Assembly: GCF_002214545.1 (NCBI RefSeq)
Contig: NZ_CP015105.1
Coordinates: forward strand, 1,984,001-2,048,000
Direction of reading: 5' to 3'
Origin: Thermococcus thioreducens
GTDB lineage: Archaea > Methanobacteriota_B > Thermococci > Thermococcales > Thermococcaceae
Length of the DNA stretch: 64,000 nt
Both the position numbers and the translations under genes were made by a program. Of this stretch, positions 8,157 through 14,731 are shown piece by piece; position 1 is the stretch's first letter; the number at the start of each line of letters is the position of its first letter. The notes under the pieces were generated by a model, which was not told the DNA's origin, ran no database searches, and saw only the letters and a program-made list of their open reading frames with translations.

Positions 8157-8582
8157 ATGAAAGACACCAAAGAACCACTCGCAAAGTTTCAAGCAAAGGT
8201 AAACAAAGACGGCCGTATTACTATCCCTCGGCCAATCCTTGAAACCTTCGGGCTAAAGCAAAATGACTATATTAAAGTCCTAATAAGAAAAATTGGGATC
8301 TCAGGTAAAACAATCGTCGTAACCGCTCAAGCAGTTTTAGCGGTTAAAATTGGGAGAAATGGAGCTATAACACTTCCCAAAAAGCTAATGCGGGAGTTTG
8401 AACTAAAAGAAAACGAACCGGTTGAAGTCATAATTTTAGACTACTACAAATTTGAGGAGTTGGTAAGCGAAAAGGGTAGGGAACTTTTATCCAAGCTTCA
8501 AGCACGGAACAACTACAAAGTTCTCCCAACTGACTCCTCATACCTAAACGAGATAGGCATAATATACAGATATCTTTTTTGA
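8157..8582 (+). CDS. AbrB/SpoVT-like transcription regulator, paralogue of 5446
   Basis: 141 residues with two AbrB segments: about 10-45 (AKFQAKVNKDGRITIPRPI, then GLKQNDYIKVLI) and 57-92 (AVLAVKIGRNGAITLPKKL, then LKENEPVEVIIL). This is the classic AbrB/SpoVT pattern and is closer to consensus than the copy at 5446. Both proteins begin with EPLAKF. GAGGTGAG precedes the ATG, and CGTAA-rich sequence lies upstream. It is divergent from the nuclease gene ending at 7985 and may bind the shared intergenic region. Confidence 0.85.
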   Translation: MKDTKEPLAKFQAKVNKDGRITIPRPILETFGLKQNDYIKVLIRKIGISGKTIVVTAQAVLAVKIGRNGAITLPKKLMREFELKENEPVEVIILDYYKFEELVSEKGRELLSKLQARNNYKVLPTDSSYLNEIGIIYRYLF

Positions 8583-8913
8583 ACGTTTAATATATACATA
8601 TATATATTAATTCCTGAAAAAGAAGAAAGAAGAAAAGAGATATAGTATGTTTTCTTCCCTCTGAGAGCTTCTTTTTTAGAGGTTGAATTTTTGTATCTAA
8701 AAATTCGCACTAATTTAACTAAGAAAAGTAACAGAGTTTGGCCAAAATCCAGCGTTTTTAGAGCTTTGCATTTCTGTGCATTTAGCTACTTTTAAAAGTT
8801 GCAAAATCGAAACCCCTAAATTATTATTGCTAATAGTATTCCGGCTTAATTTATGTATCCAAAAATTAGGCTGTAACAATTTTGCCCAACGCTGAACTTT
8901 TCCAGCCACACAA
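8583..8913. other. A/T-rich intergenic stretch without a gene
   Basis: 330 bases, strongly A/T-rich. The start holds an alternating TATATACATATATATA run (about 8591-8606) and purine runs (GAAAAAGAAGAAAGAAGAAAAG). Near 8765 there is a TTTGCATTTCTGTGCATTT near-repeat. Short frames here have no ribosome site. It could hold a terminator for the AbrB gene or a replication-related region of the element; neither is shown. Confidence 0.5.
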
Positions 8914-8977
8914 ACCTTTTAAACTTTCCTTCCGTATGGTTTATGGTAAAATTAACCATATGGTAAATACAACCATA
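8914..8977 (+). promoter_or_regulatory. Promoter of the small-gene operon with five TATGGT operator boxes
   Basis: A BRE/TATA-like ACCTTTTAAAC lies at 8914-8924. The hexamer TATGGT, or its complement ACCATA, follows at 8935, 8942, 8955 (reverse), 8959 and 8972 (reverse), that is five copies in 43 bases over the expected transcription start. The first gene downstream is a ribbon-helix-helix protein. These proteins usually bind tandem or inverted hexamers and repress their own operon, so autoregulation is likely. Confidence 0.65.
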
Positions 8978-8992
8978 AAAGAGGTGGCTAAG

Positions 8993-9154
8993 ATGCCGAG
9001 AACTCGGAAGTATAATGCCGTCAGGCGTGTTGAGTTCCTCCTTCCGCCTGAGAAAGTCGAAGAGATGGAAGAAGCCAAGGGACGGAAAGCTTGGGGTGAG
9101 TTCATTTGGGAGCTTTGGGAGTTCTGGAAAGCCCACAATCTAGAGACTTCTTGA
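8993..9154 (+). CDS. Small ribbon-helix-helix-like protein
   Basis: 53 residues from the ATG at 8993, chosen because GAGGTGG lies seven bases upstream; an upstream in-frame start would cover the operator boxes. The strand KYNAVRRVEFLLPP, a helix with EKVEEMEEAKG and a second helix with KAWGEFIWELWEFWK fit a short ribbon-helix-helix regulator of the Arc/MetJ class. It is the first gene of the operon behind the TATGGT boxes and probably the repressor of the element operon that follows. Confidence 0.65.
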   Translation: MPRTRKYNAVRRVEFLLPPEKVEEMEEAKGRKAWGEFIWELWEFWKAHNLETS

Positions 9155-9165
9155 CGGTGTTGTCG

Positions 9166-9819
9166 ATGCCGAGAAGAAACTACCAGCGACGCACAGCGGG
9201 CCCTGGACGGCCACGCAAATATGGAGAGGACATGAAGAAATTCCAAGCACCAGTTCCCGAATCTACCCACGATAGACTCTACGCTCTGAAAGAAAGGCTT
9301 GGCGTCCCATTCTCAGAGCTCCTCACTTGGCTTGTGGACCTTGCCGAGGGAAAGATTGATGAGGTGGAACTGAAAGCGAAGGTCAAACACCTCATGGAAG
9401 CTCTTGAACAGGAGCGGAAGGAGAAAGATAAACTGTTGCAAGAATATGAGCGCCTGGTCAGAGATTACGAGAAGCTTCAGCTTAAGTTTGAGGATTGTTG
9501 CAAGAAGCTTCAGGAACAGCTTGAGAAGTCTGGTGCGATTCCTGCCCGTGAGCGTGAGGCCCGCGACCTTCGTGATGAGGTTCAGAGGGTCCTCTCAATG
9601 TACCCGGAGCTCAAGCTCCTCGAACTGTTCAGGAGGCTTGGTTATTCGGAGAAGGGCGAGGCGTTGATGAAGAAGGCGGAAGCGTTTCAGAAGCGTTGGT
9701 TTGTGCTTGAGGGTAAGGTTTTCGTTTCTAAGGAGCTCGGCCTCGTTCTTGAGCCTTCGCATGAGGTCGGTCTCCTCGGCTGGAAGGTTAGGAAGCTGGA
9801 GGTGATGTCGGATGTCTGA
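9166..9819 (+). CDS. Ribbon-helix-helix/coiled-coil protein
   Basis: 217 residues from the ATG at 9166 (PRRNYQRR start). After a basic tail, residues 20-55 (KKFQAPVPESTHDRLYALKE, then GVPFSELLTWLVD) look like a ribbon-helix-helix unit. Residues 65-125 are a long coiled coil with many Glu and Lys (EQERKEKDKLLQEYERL). The C-terminal 80 residues are helical with FQKRWFVLEGKVFVSKELG. It overlaps the next gene by 8 bases. It is probably a DNA-binding scaffold of the element; no family is recognised. Confidence 0.65.
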   Translation: MPRRNYQRRTAGPGRPRKYGEDMKKFQAPVPESTHDRLYALKERLGVPFSELLTWLVDLAEGKIDEVELKAKVKHLMEALEQERKEKDKLLQEYERLVRDYEKLQLKFEDCCKKLQEQLEKSGAIPAREREARDLRDEVQRVLSMYPELKLLELFRRLGYSEKGEALMKKAEAFQKRWFVLEGKVFVSKELGLVLEPSHEVGLLGWKVRKLEVMSDV

Positions 9820-10141
9820 GGAGTTGAAGGAGCTGGTAAGTCTGTTTGGGGTGTCGAAGCCGGTTGTTTCGGTCTGCGGGGACAACCTGTCCGAGGTCCT
9901 CGCGGAAGCGAAGAGGCAGGAGAAGGAGTTTTGGGCTTGGGTTTCGGAGGAGGTGAAGCAGGCCCGCCCTTCAGAAAGCCTTGGGGACGTGGTAGCGTGG
10001 CTTGAGCGCGAAAGGGCCAGGGCGGAGAATGCCAGGTTTTCGTATTCTCTCAGGAATGAGCCCCTGAAAGCTGCGTACGAGGAGGGGCGGCTTGAGGTCA
10101 TAAACGAAGTTCTGAGAAGGCTCAGGAGGGTTGGAGCATGA
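9812..10141 (+). CDS. Small helical protein of the element operon
   Basis: 109 residues. The N-terminal SEELKELVSLFGVSKPVVSV is followed by charged helices (EAKRQEKEFWAWVSEEVKQ, VVAWLERERARAENARF). GGAGGTGATG lies upstream of the ATG, inside the previous gene, and the end overlaps the next ATG by 4 bases. No domain is recognised. The overlap on both sides shows translation coupling with its neighbours. Confidence 0.6.
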   Translation: MSEELKELVSLFGVSKPVVSVCGDNLSEVLAEAKRQEKEFWAWVSEEVKQARPSESLGDVVAWLERERARAENARFSYSLRNEPLKAAYEEGRLEVINEVLRRLRRVGA

Positions 10142-10293
10142 AGGTTGACAGGAACAGGTTCTTGGAGCTGAAAGAGGCGGTCGACCTTCTTGCGCTTGAG
10201 GTGGAAAGCAACCATGCGCGCTATTTGCTAAGGCTGGCTTCAACCCTGATAGTTGATGCGCTTGAAAACGAAGAGCTGGAGGGTCGCTCATGA
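10138..10293 (+). CDS. Small helical protein, 51 residues
   Basis: The ATG overlaps the stop of the gene before (ATGA), with GGAGGGTTGGAGC just upstream. The frame has 51 residues and is helical and acidic (FLELKEAVDLLALEVE, then ARYLLRLASTLIVDALE). Its stop overlaps the next ATG. Overlap at both ends and codon use like the neighbours support it as a real gene. Function unknown. Confidence 0.65.
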   Translation: MKVDRNRFLELKEAVDLLALEVESNHARYLLRLASTLIVDALENEELEGRS

Positions 10294-10481
10294 CGGAGAT
10301 TGTTCTTAAGAGGACGAAGAAAAAGCCGACTCGGAGCTTCTCTCTTGACTCGCTTAAAGTCTACGAGAAGTATCTTTACACGGATACGGGGGAGGTTGGC
10401 CGTTGGAATGTAGCGTTCTGGATTGCAATTGAGAAGGGCCAGCCCGCTCCAAGGGAGATCATCATCAATGTTGAACGCTAG
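10290..10481 (+). CDS. Small basic protein, 63 residues
   Basis: Starts in the stop codon of the previous gene with GGAGGGTCGCTC upstream. The N-terminus is basic (VLKRTKKKPTRSFSL). The C-terminal half has VGRWNVAFWIAIEKGQPAPREIII. The size and the RSFSLDSLKVYEKYL segment could suit a ribbon-helix-helix or AbrB-like DNA-binding protein, but the match is weak. Confidence 0.55.
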   Translation: MTEIVLKRTKKKPTRSFSLDSLKVYEKYLYTDTGEVGRWNVAFWIAIEKGQPAPREIIINVER

Positions 10482-10492
10482 GAGGGTCGCTC

Positions 10493-10684
10493 ATGAGGGA
10501 TTGGTCTGCTCTCCGTGTGCGCGCTCTTGAGCTCGCTAGGCGGGGTTGGGTCAGCCCCTCGGAACTCGCGCGGGAGTTGCACATTGACCTCAGTGACGCT
10601 CAGGCTCTGCTGGACGACCTGACCAGGCGCGGCCTCGTCTTCAGGGACGGGCCGCTTGCAATTGCAAGGGAGGGGTGGGCATGA
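10493..10684 (+). CDS. Winged-helix/HTH protein, 63 residues
   Basis: The sequence ELARRGWVSPSELARELHIDLSDAQALLDDLTRRGLVF is a clear winged-helix pattern: helix 1, helix 2 with SPSELA, the recognition helix with DAQALLDDL, and the start of the wing. GGAGGGTCGCTC precedes the ATG, a copy of the initiation site at 10278. It is a small DNA-binding regulator of the element. The stop overlaps the next ATG. Confidence 0.7.
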   Translation: MRDWSALRVRALELARRGWVSPSELARELHIDLSDAQALLDDLTRRGLVFRDGPLAIAREGWA

Positions 10685-11034
10685 GTTGGCTGGCGGTTCT
10701 TGATGCCTTCCCGGAGGAATTTGAGATTAAGCTCATAGACTTGGCAGAAGTCCAGCAAATCCTCATCATGAACAGTCTGTACGGTGAGCGCGAGCACATT
10801 GAACTCGACTTGCTCCTCAGGGGTGGGGAGAAGGTTCATGTTGCGGATCTACCGCTCAGTGCGGACGTTGAGAGGATTGTCAAGCAGTTGAACCTCGAAG
10901 TCAGAAAGAGCAAGAGTGGTAAGGGTGACTTGGCAATTTTCAAGGTCGAAGAGTCCGGCCTGAGTCGTTTCAGCTTCTCAGAGTTGGCTTCTCTGAAGGC
11001 CTTCGCAAGGCAAGAGCAGGGGGTGAGAGCATGA
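10681..11034 (+). CDS. Hypothetical protein of the element operon
   Basis: 117 residues from the ATG at 10681. A GTG at 10675 is also open, but GGGGTG fits the ATG better. It has mixed alpha/beta sequence with no known motif: FPEEFEIKLIDLAEV, HIELDLLLRGGEKVHVADLPL and LKAFARQEQG segments. It overlaps both neighbours by 4 bases. Unknown function. Confidence 0.6.
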   Translation: MSWLAVLDAFPEEFEIKLIDLAEVQQILIMNSLYGEREHIELDLLLRGGEKVHVADLPLSADVERIVKQLNLEVRKSKSGKGDLAIFKVEESGLSRFSFSELASLKAFARQEQGVRA

Positions 11035-11447
11035 CTTTCCGCCCTGCTGTGAAGCATCTTTCTCTCCCGGAAGAAGTTCAGGCCAAGTGGCAGGAGGCCA
11101 TCGAGGAGTTCAACGCCCTCAAGGTTCAAGTCCTTATCGATGACGACGAGTTGCCTGAGAACGCGACCAATGTCCTTGAGCTGGAGCGCCTGCAGACCGT
11201 CCTGGAGGACGCGCCCGCGCCGAGCAGGGTCTACGTGGATGGGAAGGTCTACAAGGTGAAGCTGAGGAAGCGGGTTTCTCGCGAGGAGTACAAGGCGCTC
11301 ATGGGTGAGCTGGAGAAGCTTGGAAGAGCGTGGTGGGACAGGAATGAGCGCGTGATAAAGGTGCTCAGGTACGAGGAGGCTGAGGCAGGGGAAGAAGTTC
11401 TCGAGGTGGAGGAGATCGTCGTCGCGCCCAAGGAGGTGGAAGCTTGA
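11031..11447 (+). CDS. Hypothetical acidic protein of the element operon
   Basis: 138 residues, rich in Glu and Val. It has an N-terminal helical part (LPEEVQAKWQEAIEEF), a middle with SRVYVDGKVYKVKLRKRVSR, and an acidic tail (GEEVLEVEEIVVAPKEVE). It lies directly before the Cas4-like nuclease and overlaps it by 4 bases, so it may be made with it. No family recognised. Confidence 0.6.
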   Translation: MTFRPAVKHLSLPEEVQAKWQEAIEEFNALKVQVLIDDDELPENATNVLELERLQTVLEDAPAPSRVYVDGKVYKVKLRKRVSREEYKALMGELEKLGRAWWDRNERVIKVLRYEEAEAGEEVLEVEEIVVAPKEVEA

Positions 11448-12106
11448 ATATTGATTCCCTTATTACCTCGGTGTCAGATGATGTGAACGAGCTTCCAGAA
11501 CCCATTAAACGCCATATTGAGGAGATAACTTCAAGTGAGTACACTCATCGAGACGGCGAGGTTCACGTGACTGAACTCCTGTACTGCCTCCGCAAGGCCT
11601 ATTACAGGCGCATGGCTGAGAAGAACGGGGAAAATGTCGAGAAAGAGCTTAAGAACAGGTGGTGGCTGTACCGGGGAGTGGTCTTTGATGGGCTATGGAC
11701 TGGATTATTCCCTAAAAACCAGGTCCGCATAACCCACCGTATTCCTGACGGACCGGTGATAGCAGGCAAGATTGATTTTATCTACGATGACACGGTTTAT
11801 GACCTAAAGACTATCAGCAATGAATATGCCGTCCGTGACGGCCCGAAGGGGGAGCACGTGAAGCAGGTCCTCTTCTATGCTTGGGTGAACAACACTCCAA
11901 AGGCCGGCCTGATCTATGTCTGGCTTGGAGGTGTCAAGATTTTCCTCATCGACACTTCAAGGGGCTATGAGGTTGTCAAGGAGCTTGAGGAACGTGCTAT
12001 GAAGCTTTGGACAGCACTTAGGAAGATGGAACCGCCGGAGCGGGAGGAAAGCTGGCAGTGCAAATACTGCGAGTTCAAAGACATTTGCCTCGGGGGTGAG
12101 AGCTGA
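11444..12106 (+). CDS. Cas4-like RecB-family nuclease with iron-sulfur cysteines
   Basis: 220 residues, TTG start after GGAGGTGG. It has the Cas4/RecB arrangement: Cys48 in ELLYCLRKAYYRR, the nuclease core GKIDFIY with Asp111, then Asp120-Leu-Lys122, then the QVLFYAW helix (QhxxY-like), and C-terminal Cys206, Cys209 and Cys215 (CKYCEFKDIC). Four cysteines would hold a 4Fe-4S cluster. Cas4-like proteins cut single-stranded DNA ends. No cas genes are near, so it is more likely a viral or plasmid recombination nuclease. It overlaps both neighbours and is followed by a second nuclease-like protein and the DpdA-like enzyme. Confidence 0.85.
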   Translation: MNIDSLITSVSDDVNELPEPIKRHIEEITSSEYTHRDGEVHVTELLYCLRKAYYRRMAEKNGENVEKELKNRWWLYRGVVFDGLWTGLFPKNQVRITHRIPDGPVIAGKIDFIYDDTVYDLKTISNEYAVRDGPKGEHVKQVLFYAWVNNTPKAGLIYVWLGGVKIFLIDTSRGYEVVKELEERAMKLWTALRKMEPPEREESWQCKYCEFKDICLGGES

Positions 12107-12654
12107 TGGCCTCCAGAACCGCTTTCGTCTATGATTCTTCTCTTCCACTCAGACAGCTGGAGCAGTTCTTTATCCGCCATTCCAAGGATGTGTTCAACCG
12201 CCTGGAATTCAGCAGGGCTTTGGAGGAGGCCAGGAGCCTCGCCGAGGGCAGGCACTTCCTCAAGGTCATGGACATTGACGCCTTAGTGGTTGTTGATAAC
12301 GAAATCCGGGCTGGCTTTGAGATTAAGACGCTCAGGGAGGACGTTGTGAATTATTACGGCAGGGATGGGAGGAAGTACGTGAAGGTGAATGGCAACCAGT
12401 ACAGGAGTTACATGGAGTTCGTGAGGAGGAGGGGCATTGACGTGCGTTACCTCATTCGCGTGCAGGCGCGTGGTGGGGATTATTTCTACGCTTGGGGTGT
12501 CGTTGGGACGCCGGTTCGCTTTGAGTGGCTTGGGAGCGAGGAGTTTGGGACGAGGGATTACTATGCATTGGTCAGGAGGTCCTCTGTGACGAAGCTCGCT
12601 GATAGGGTTGAGCTGGCGAAGTACCTCAGGGACTTAATCTTTGGAGGGAGGTGA
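12106..12654 (+). CDS. Putative PD-(D/E)XK nuclease, 182 residues
   Basis: The core is Asp58 in DIDALVVV, then Glu72-Ile-Lys74 in RAGFEIK, the D...ExK spacing of restriction and Holliday junction-type nucleases. Glu40 and neighbouring acidic residues upstream could complete the site. A later YRSYMEFVRRRGIDVRYLIRV segment fits the fold's alpha-beta end. It starts in the last base of the Cas4-like gene. Substrate unknown; replication or recombination of the element is likely. Confidence 0.65.
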   Translation: MASRTAFVYDSSLPLRQLEQFFIRHSKDVFNRLEFSRALEEARSLAEGRHFLKVMDIDALVVVDNEIRAGFEIKTLREDVVNYYGRDGRKYVKVNGNQYRSYMEFVRRRGIDVRYLIRVQARGGDYFYAWGVVGTPVRFEWLGSEEFGTRDYYALVRRSSVTKLADRVELAKYLRDLIFGGR

Positions 12655-12660
12655 TGGGGC

Positions 12661-13443
12661 GTGGAATTGTTCTTCTTCGGAGTCGCTGACGGTTCGGCAA
12701 GAAAGGCGATAGAGAGCTTTGCTCCGCGAAAATTCCCAATCATGGTGAACTATGCCACGAAGGTACGACCAATCCCGCGAAATACTAGCAAGCTCTTCAT
12801 CGACAGCGGTGGTTTCAGCTTCTTCTTCAAACTCAGGGAGTATCCAGATCCTCACGAGAAGTACCTCGAATTCGTGCTGAAAAAGAACGCTGACTTCTTC
12901 GCGAACAGAGACCATCCCTGCGAGCCCGAGGTACTTCACCAGACTGGCCGCACTGTAAGAGAGAACCAGCTCAAGACTATTGAGAATCAGATTGCGATTC
13001 AGGATCTAATAGATGATCAGTATCCAGAGCTCGGGAATCGCTTCGTTGCAGTCCTACAAGGCTGGACCATAGAGGAATATCTGTATATGCTCGATGAGAT
13101 GAAAAGCCAAGGGCTTCTCACGAGGCTAATTGGTATTGGGTCTGTCTGCAGACGTGGACAGGAAAGGCAGATCCGACGCATCATCACTACTCTCCGCGCA
13201 GAGCTCCCGCGCAAGTATGGGCTCCATGCATTTGGTGTGAAATTCAGCGTTCTGAAGTACAAAGACGTGTGGGATGCTCTCTACTCAGCAGATAGTCTCG
13301 CGTACAGGTGGAGAATAGACAGGGTGAAGGATCCTCGACCGATTTCTGAGCAATTGATTGAGAGACTCAACGATTGGATCAGCCGTCTTGACAGCCTTGC
13401 AACAACCCACTCAAATCAAATGACTCTTGTGGAGGCGATCTAA
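12661..13443 (+). CDS. dpdA: DpdA-like transglycosylase (7-deazaguanine insertion into DNA)
   Basis: 260 residues, GTG start after GGAGGGAGGTGAT. The protein is a TGT-fold enzyme of the DpdA type. Key points are Asp48 in FIDSGGFSFFF, DHPCEP near 86, Gln133 in VLQGW, the GSVCRR signature at 160-165, HAFGVK at 189, and Asp211 in SADSLAYRW, the likely nucleophile. DpdA swaps guanine for preQ0 or a related 7-deazaguanine in DNA. tRNA TGT enzymes instead carry a zinc-binding CxCxxC, which is absent here. No preQ0 synthesis genes lie nearby; the archaeal host makes preQ0 for archaeosine, so they may not be needed. Position after two nucleases suggests protection of element DNA. Confidence 0.8.
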   Translation: MELFFFGVADGSARKAIESFAPRKFPIMVNYATKVRPIPRNTSKLFIDSGGFSFFFKLREYPDPHEKYLEFVLKKNADFFANRDHPCEPEVLHQTGRTVRENQLKTIENQIAIQDLIDDQYPELGNRFVAVLQGWTIEEYLYMLDEMKSQGLLTRLIGIGSVCRRGQERQIRRIITTLRAELPRKYGLHAFGVKFSVLKYKDVWDALYSADSLAYRWRIDRVKDPRPISEQLIERLNDWISRLDSLATTHSNQMTLVEAI

Positions 13444-13542
13444 ATGGATGAAATGGGCGTAACTGAGGAGTATTACACGTGGTGGTTCCGCTACGTGCAC
13501 TCTGAAGAAGAAAAGGGGGAGCGTGATGGCCGTGAGTGTTAA
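13444..13542 (+). CDS. Possible short protein after dpdA
   Basis: A 32-codon frame starts directly after the dpdA stop (DEMGVTEEYYTWWFRYVHSEEE). It is acidic and aromatic. No good ribosome site is separate from the end of dpdA (GTGGAGGCGATCTAA lies before it). It may be translated by coupling, or be chance. A hairpin overlaps its end. Confidence 0.35.
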   Translation: MDEMGVTEEYYTWWFRYVHSEEEKGERDGREC

Positions 13543-13566
13543 CTTTCGCTTTCGTATGAAAGTTAA
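13539..13566 (+). terminator. Perfect 9-bp inverted repeat after the operon
   Basis: TTAACTTTC at 13539-13547 and GAAAGTTAA at 13558-13566 are exact complements with a 10-base loop. It sits at the end of the long element operon, with C/A-rich sequence and no gene until 13747. It could be a terminator-like hairpin or an operator. Confidence 0.45.
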
Positions 13567-13746
13567 GGATACTAACACCTACTGTATATTATCATTCTTT
13601 TCCAGGAACCTTCCTCGCATGACCAACCCCAAACACCGGAAAACCCGGCCAAATATACACCACCTGTACTTATTCCCCACAACTCCCGAAGCGTCCTGGC
13701 GCCTGAAAAATATAAGTCCTGCTAACAAAATAACAGAGGTGGTATA

Positions 13747-14100
13747 ATGCCTCGCAGGAGAAAGTTTCCAGACTATGTAGAGATACGAGTTCCGGTCTAC
13801 CAGCCACCTTCCAGCACCCTCGAACTCCTTTTTGAGGGTAAAACGCTTGAGATAGCGAAGCGCCTCGTCAGATACCTCAAAAAGAACGGAGGCATGTTCA
13901 AGGACGAGTACCAGGAGGCTCTTGGCATTGATGGAACAGATAAGGTCCTCTACTTTAGAGTCGTGAAGAAGCTCCTGGCCCTCGGCATGATTTACGAGGA
14001 CAGGGGGATGTACAGGCTTTCAGACCGCTTCTCCGAACGCATGGAAAACCTCGCCAAAATGTGGAAGTTTGAGATCGGAAAAGTCGCCGAATTGTGGTGA
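13747..14100 (+). CDS. Winged-helix regulator, 117 residues
   Basis: Own promoter: AAAATATAAG at about 13708-13717, then AGAGGTGGT before the ATG. After a basic start (PRRRKFPDYVEIRVPV), residues 35-100 form a winged-helix unit: LEIAKRLVRYLKKNGG, then KDEYQEALGIDGTDKVLYFRVVKKLLALGMI, then YEDRGMYRLSDR as the wing. It is probably a regulator of the element's right end and integration genes. It overlaps the next gene's ribosome site. Confidence 0.7.
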   Translation: MPRRRKFPDYVEIRVPVYQPPSSTLELLFEGKTLEIAKRLVRYLKKNGGMFKDEYQEALGIDGTDKVLYFRVVKKLLALGMIYEDRGMYRLSDRFSERMENLAKMWKFEIGKVAELW

Positions 14101-14105
14101 TGCTT

Positions 14106-14312
14106 ATGTTTCCTGAGCTTATACTAATCGACGGCGAACCTGCACAAGTCATCGAGATTGAAGACAAGTACGCTCTCGCAGAGTCGGCAAGGAACTTATA
14201 TATTCTCCTGGAAGGCGATGACGGGAAGCACTACGTTGGTGTGAGGCTGAGCAAGAAAGAGTATGTACTTCCCGACGCACTTCGTGAATTCTACGACTTC
14301 GTGAGGGTGTGA
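14106..14312 (+). CDS. Small hypothetical protein, 68 residues
   Basis: The ATG at 14106 is preceded by GTGGTGAT; an in-frame ATG at 14100 is possible. The protein is acidic with beta strands (PELILIDGEPAQVIEIED, LYILLEGDDGKHYVGVRLSK). It follows the winged-helix gene by 5 bases and lies just before int(N). Function unknown. Confidence 0.6.
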   Translation: MFPELILIDGEPAQVIEIEDKYALAESARNLYILLEGDDGKHYVGVRLSKKEYVLPDALREFYDFVRV

Positions 14313-14361
14313 TGCCAATGCTCATATATCATAATATTATACATGAGCTTGGTGAAAAATC

Positions 14362-14700
14362 GTGGGCAAAATGGGCAAAGTGGCCACTAAAAAAAGCAAG
14401 GCTCTCCTTCGAGATTCAGCCCGAAAAAAGCGAAAGACACGCATTCATATTACCATTGATGAAGAAGTGTCCGCAGTTATGGAGGAGCTTGCGCTCAATA
14501 AGTCGAAATTCATCAACAAGGTACTTAGAACGCTCCTTTTTGGAGAAGAGGTGGGCAAAATGCTGATAGAATTCTGGTGGTCCCGCGGCCCGGATTTGAA
14601 CCGGGGACCTGCGGATCTACAGTCCGCCGCCGCTCCCAGGCTAGGCTACCGCGGGACCCTACAGGCAGCCCGTTCCATAATCCCCCGGGTAGGTTTATAA
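14362..14700 (+). pseudogene. int(N): N-terminal fragment of SSV-type integrase crossing tRNA-Tyr
   Basis: The frame begins GTG after TTGGTGA. Residues 25-60 look like a ribbon-helix-helix unit (TRIHITIDEEVSAVMEELALNKS). It then runs into the tRNA gene and encodes the SRGPDLNRGPADLQS string, the usual read-through of a tRNA 3' half seen in archaeal integrases whose attP lies inside the gene. Past the anticodon region the frame is host sequence. The catalytic tyrosine recombinase domain is absent; it must be in int(C) at the other end. Precise excision would rebuild the whole gene. Confidence 0.75.
14578..14655 (-). tRNA. tRNA-Tyr (GTA), integration target
   Basis: The minus strand folds into a full cloverleaf with a 7-bp acceptor stem (CCCGCGG/CCGCGGG), anticodon stem GCGGA/TCCGC with loop CTGTAGA giving anticodon GTA, and T-loop GTTCAAAT. 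Discriminator A and an encoded CCA follow. No intron. The 3' end faces the integrated element, and the integrase fragment runs through it on the other strand, so this is the intact tRNA copy of the att site. Confidence 0.95.
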
Positions 14701-14731
14701 ATTTTTCTCCCGAGGTAATTGGGGTGGGAAC

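Larger units (their letters stand above)
1..14625. mobile_element. Right-hand part of an integrated element ending in tRNA-Tyr
   Basis: The segment carries short, mostly unknown genes, four regulator families (AbrB, ribbon-helix-helix, winged helix), two toxin-antitoxin-like pairs and three nuclease-like proteins. It stops at a tRNA-Tyr gene. An integrase N-terminal fragment reads from the element into the 3' half of that tRNA, as expected after SSV-type integration, where the att site lies inside the integrase gene. The window start shows no copy of the tRNA 3' end, so the left border and int(C) lie outside. The end point is put near the anticodon loop of the tRNA, as is usual for this integrase family, and is not exact. 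Confidence 0.85.

Noticed and set aside
8583-8913. Plasmid-type replication origin
   Set aside because: A/T-rich with an alternating TA run, but no iterons and no replication initiator gene next to it.
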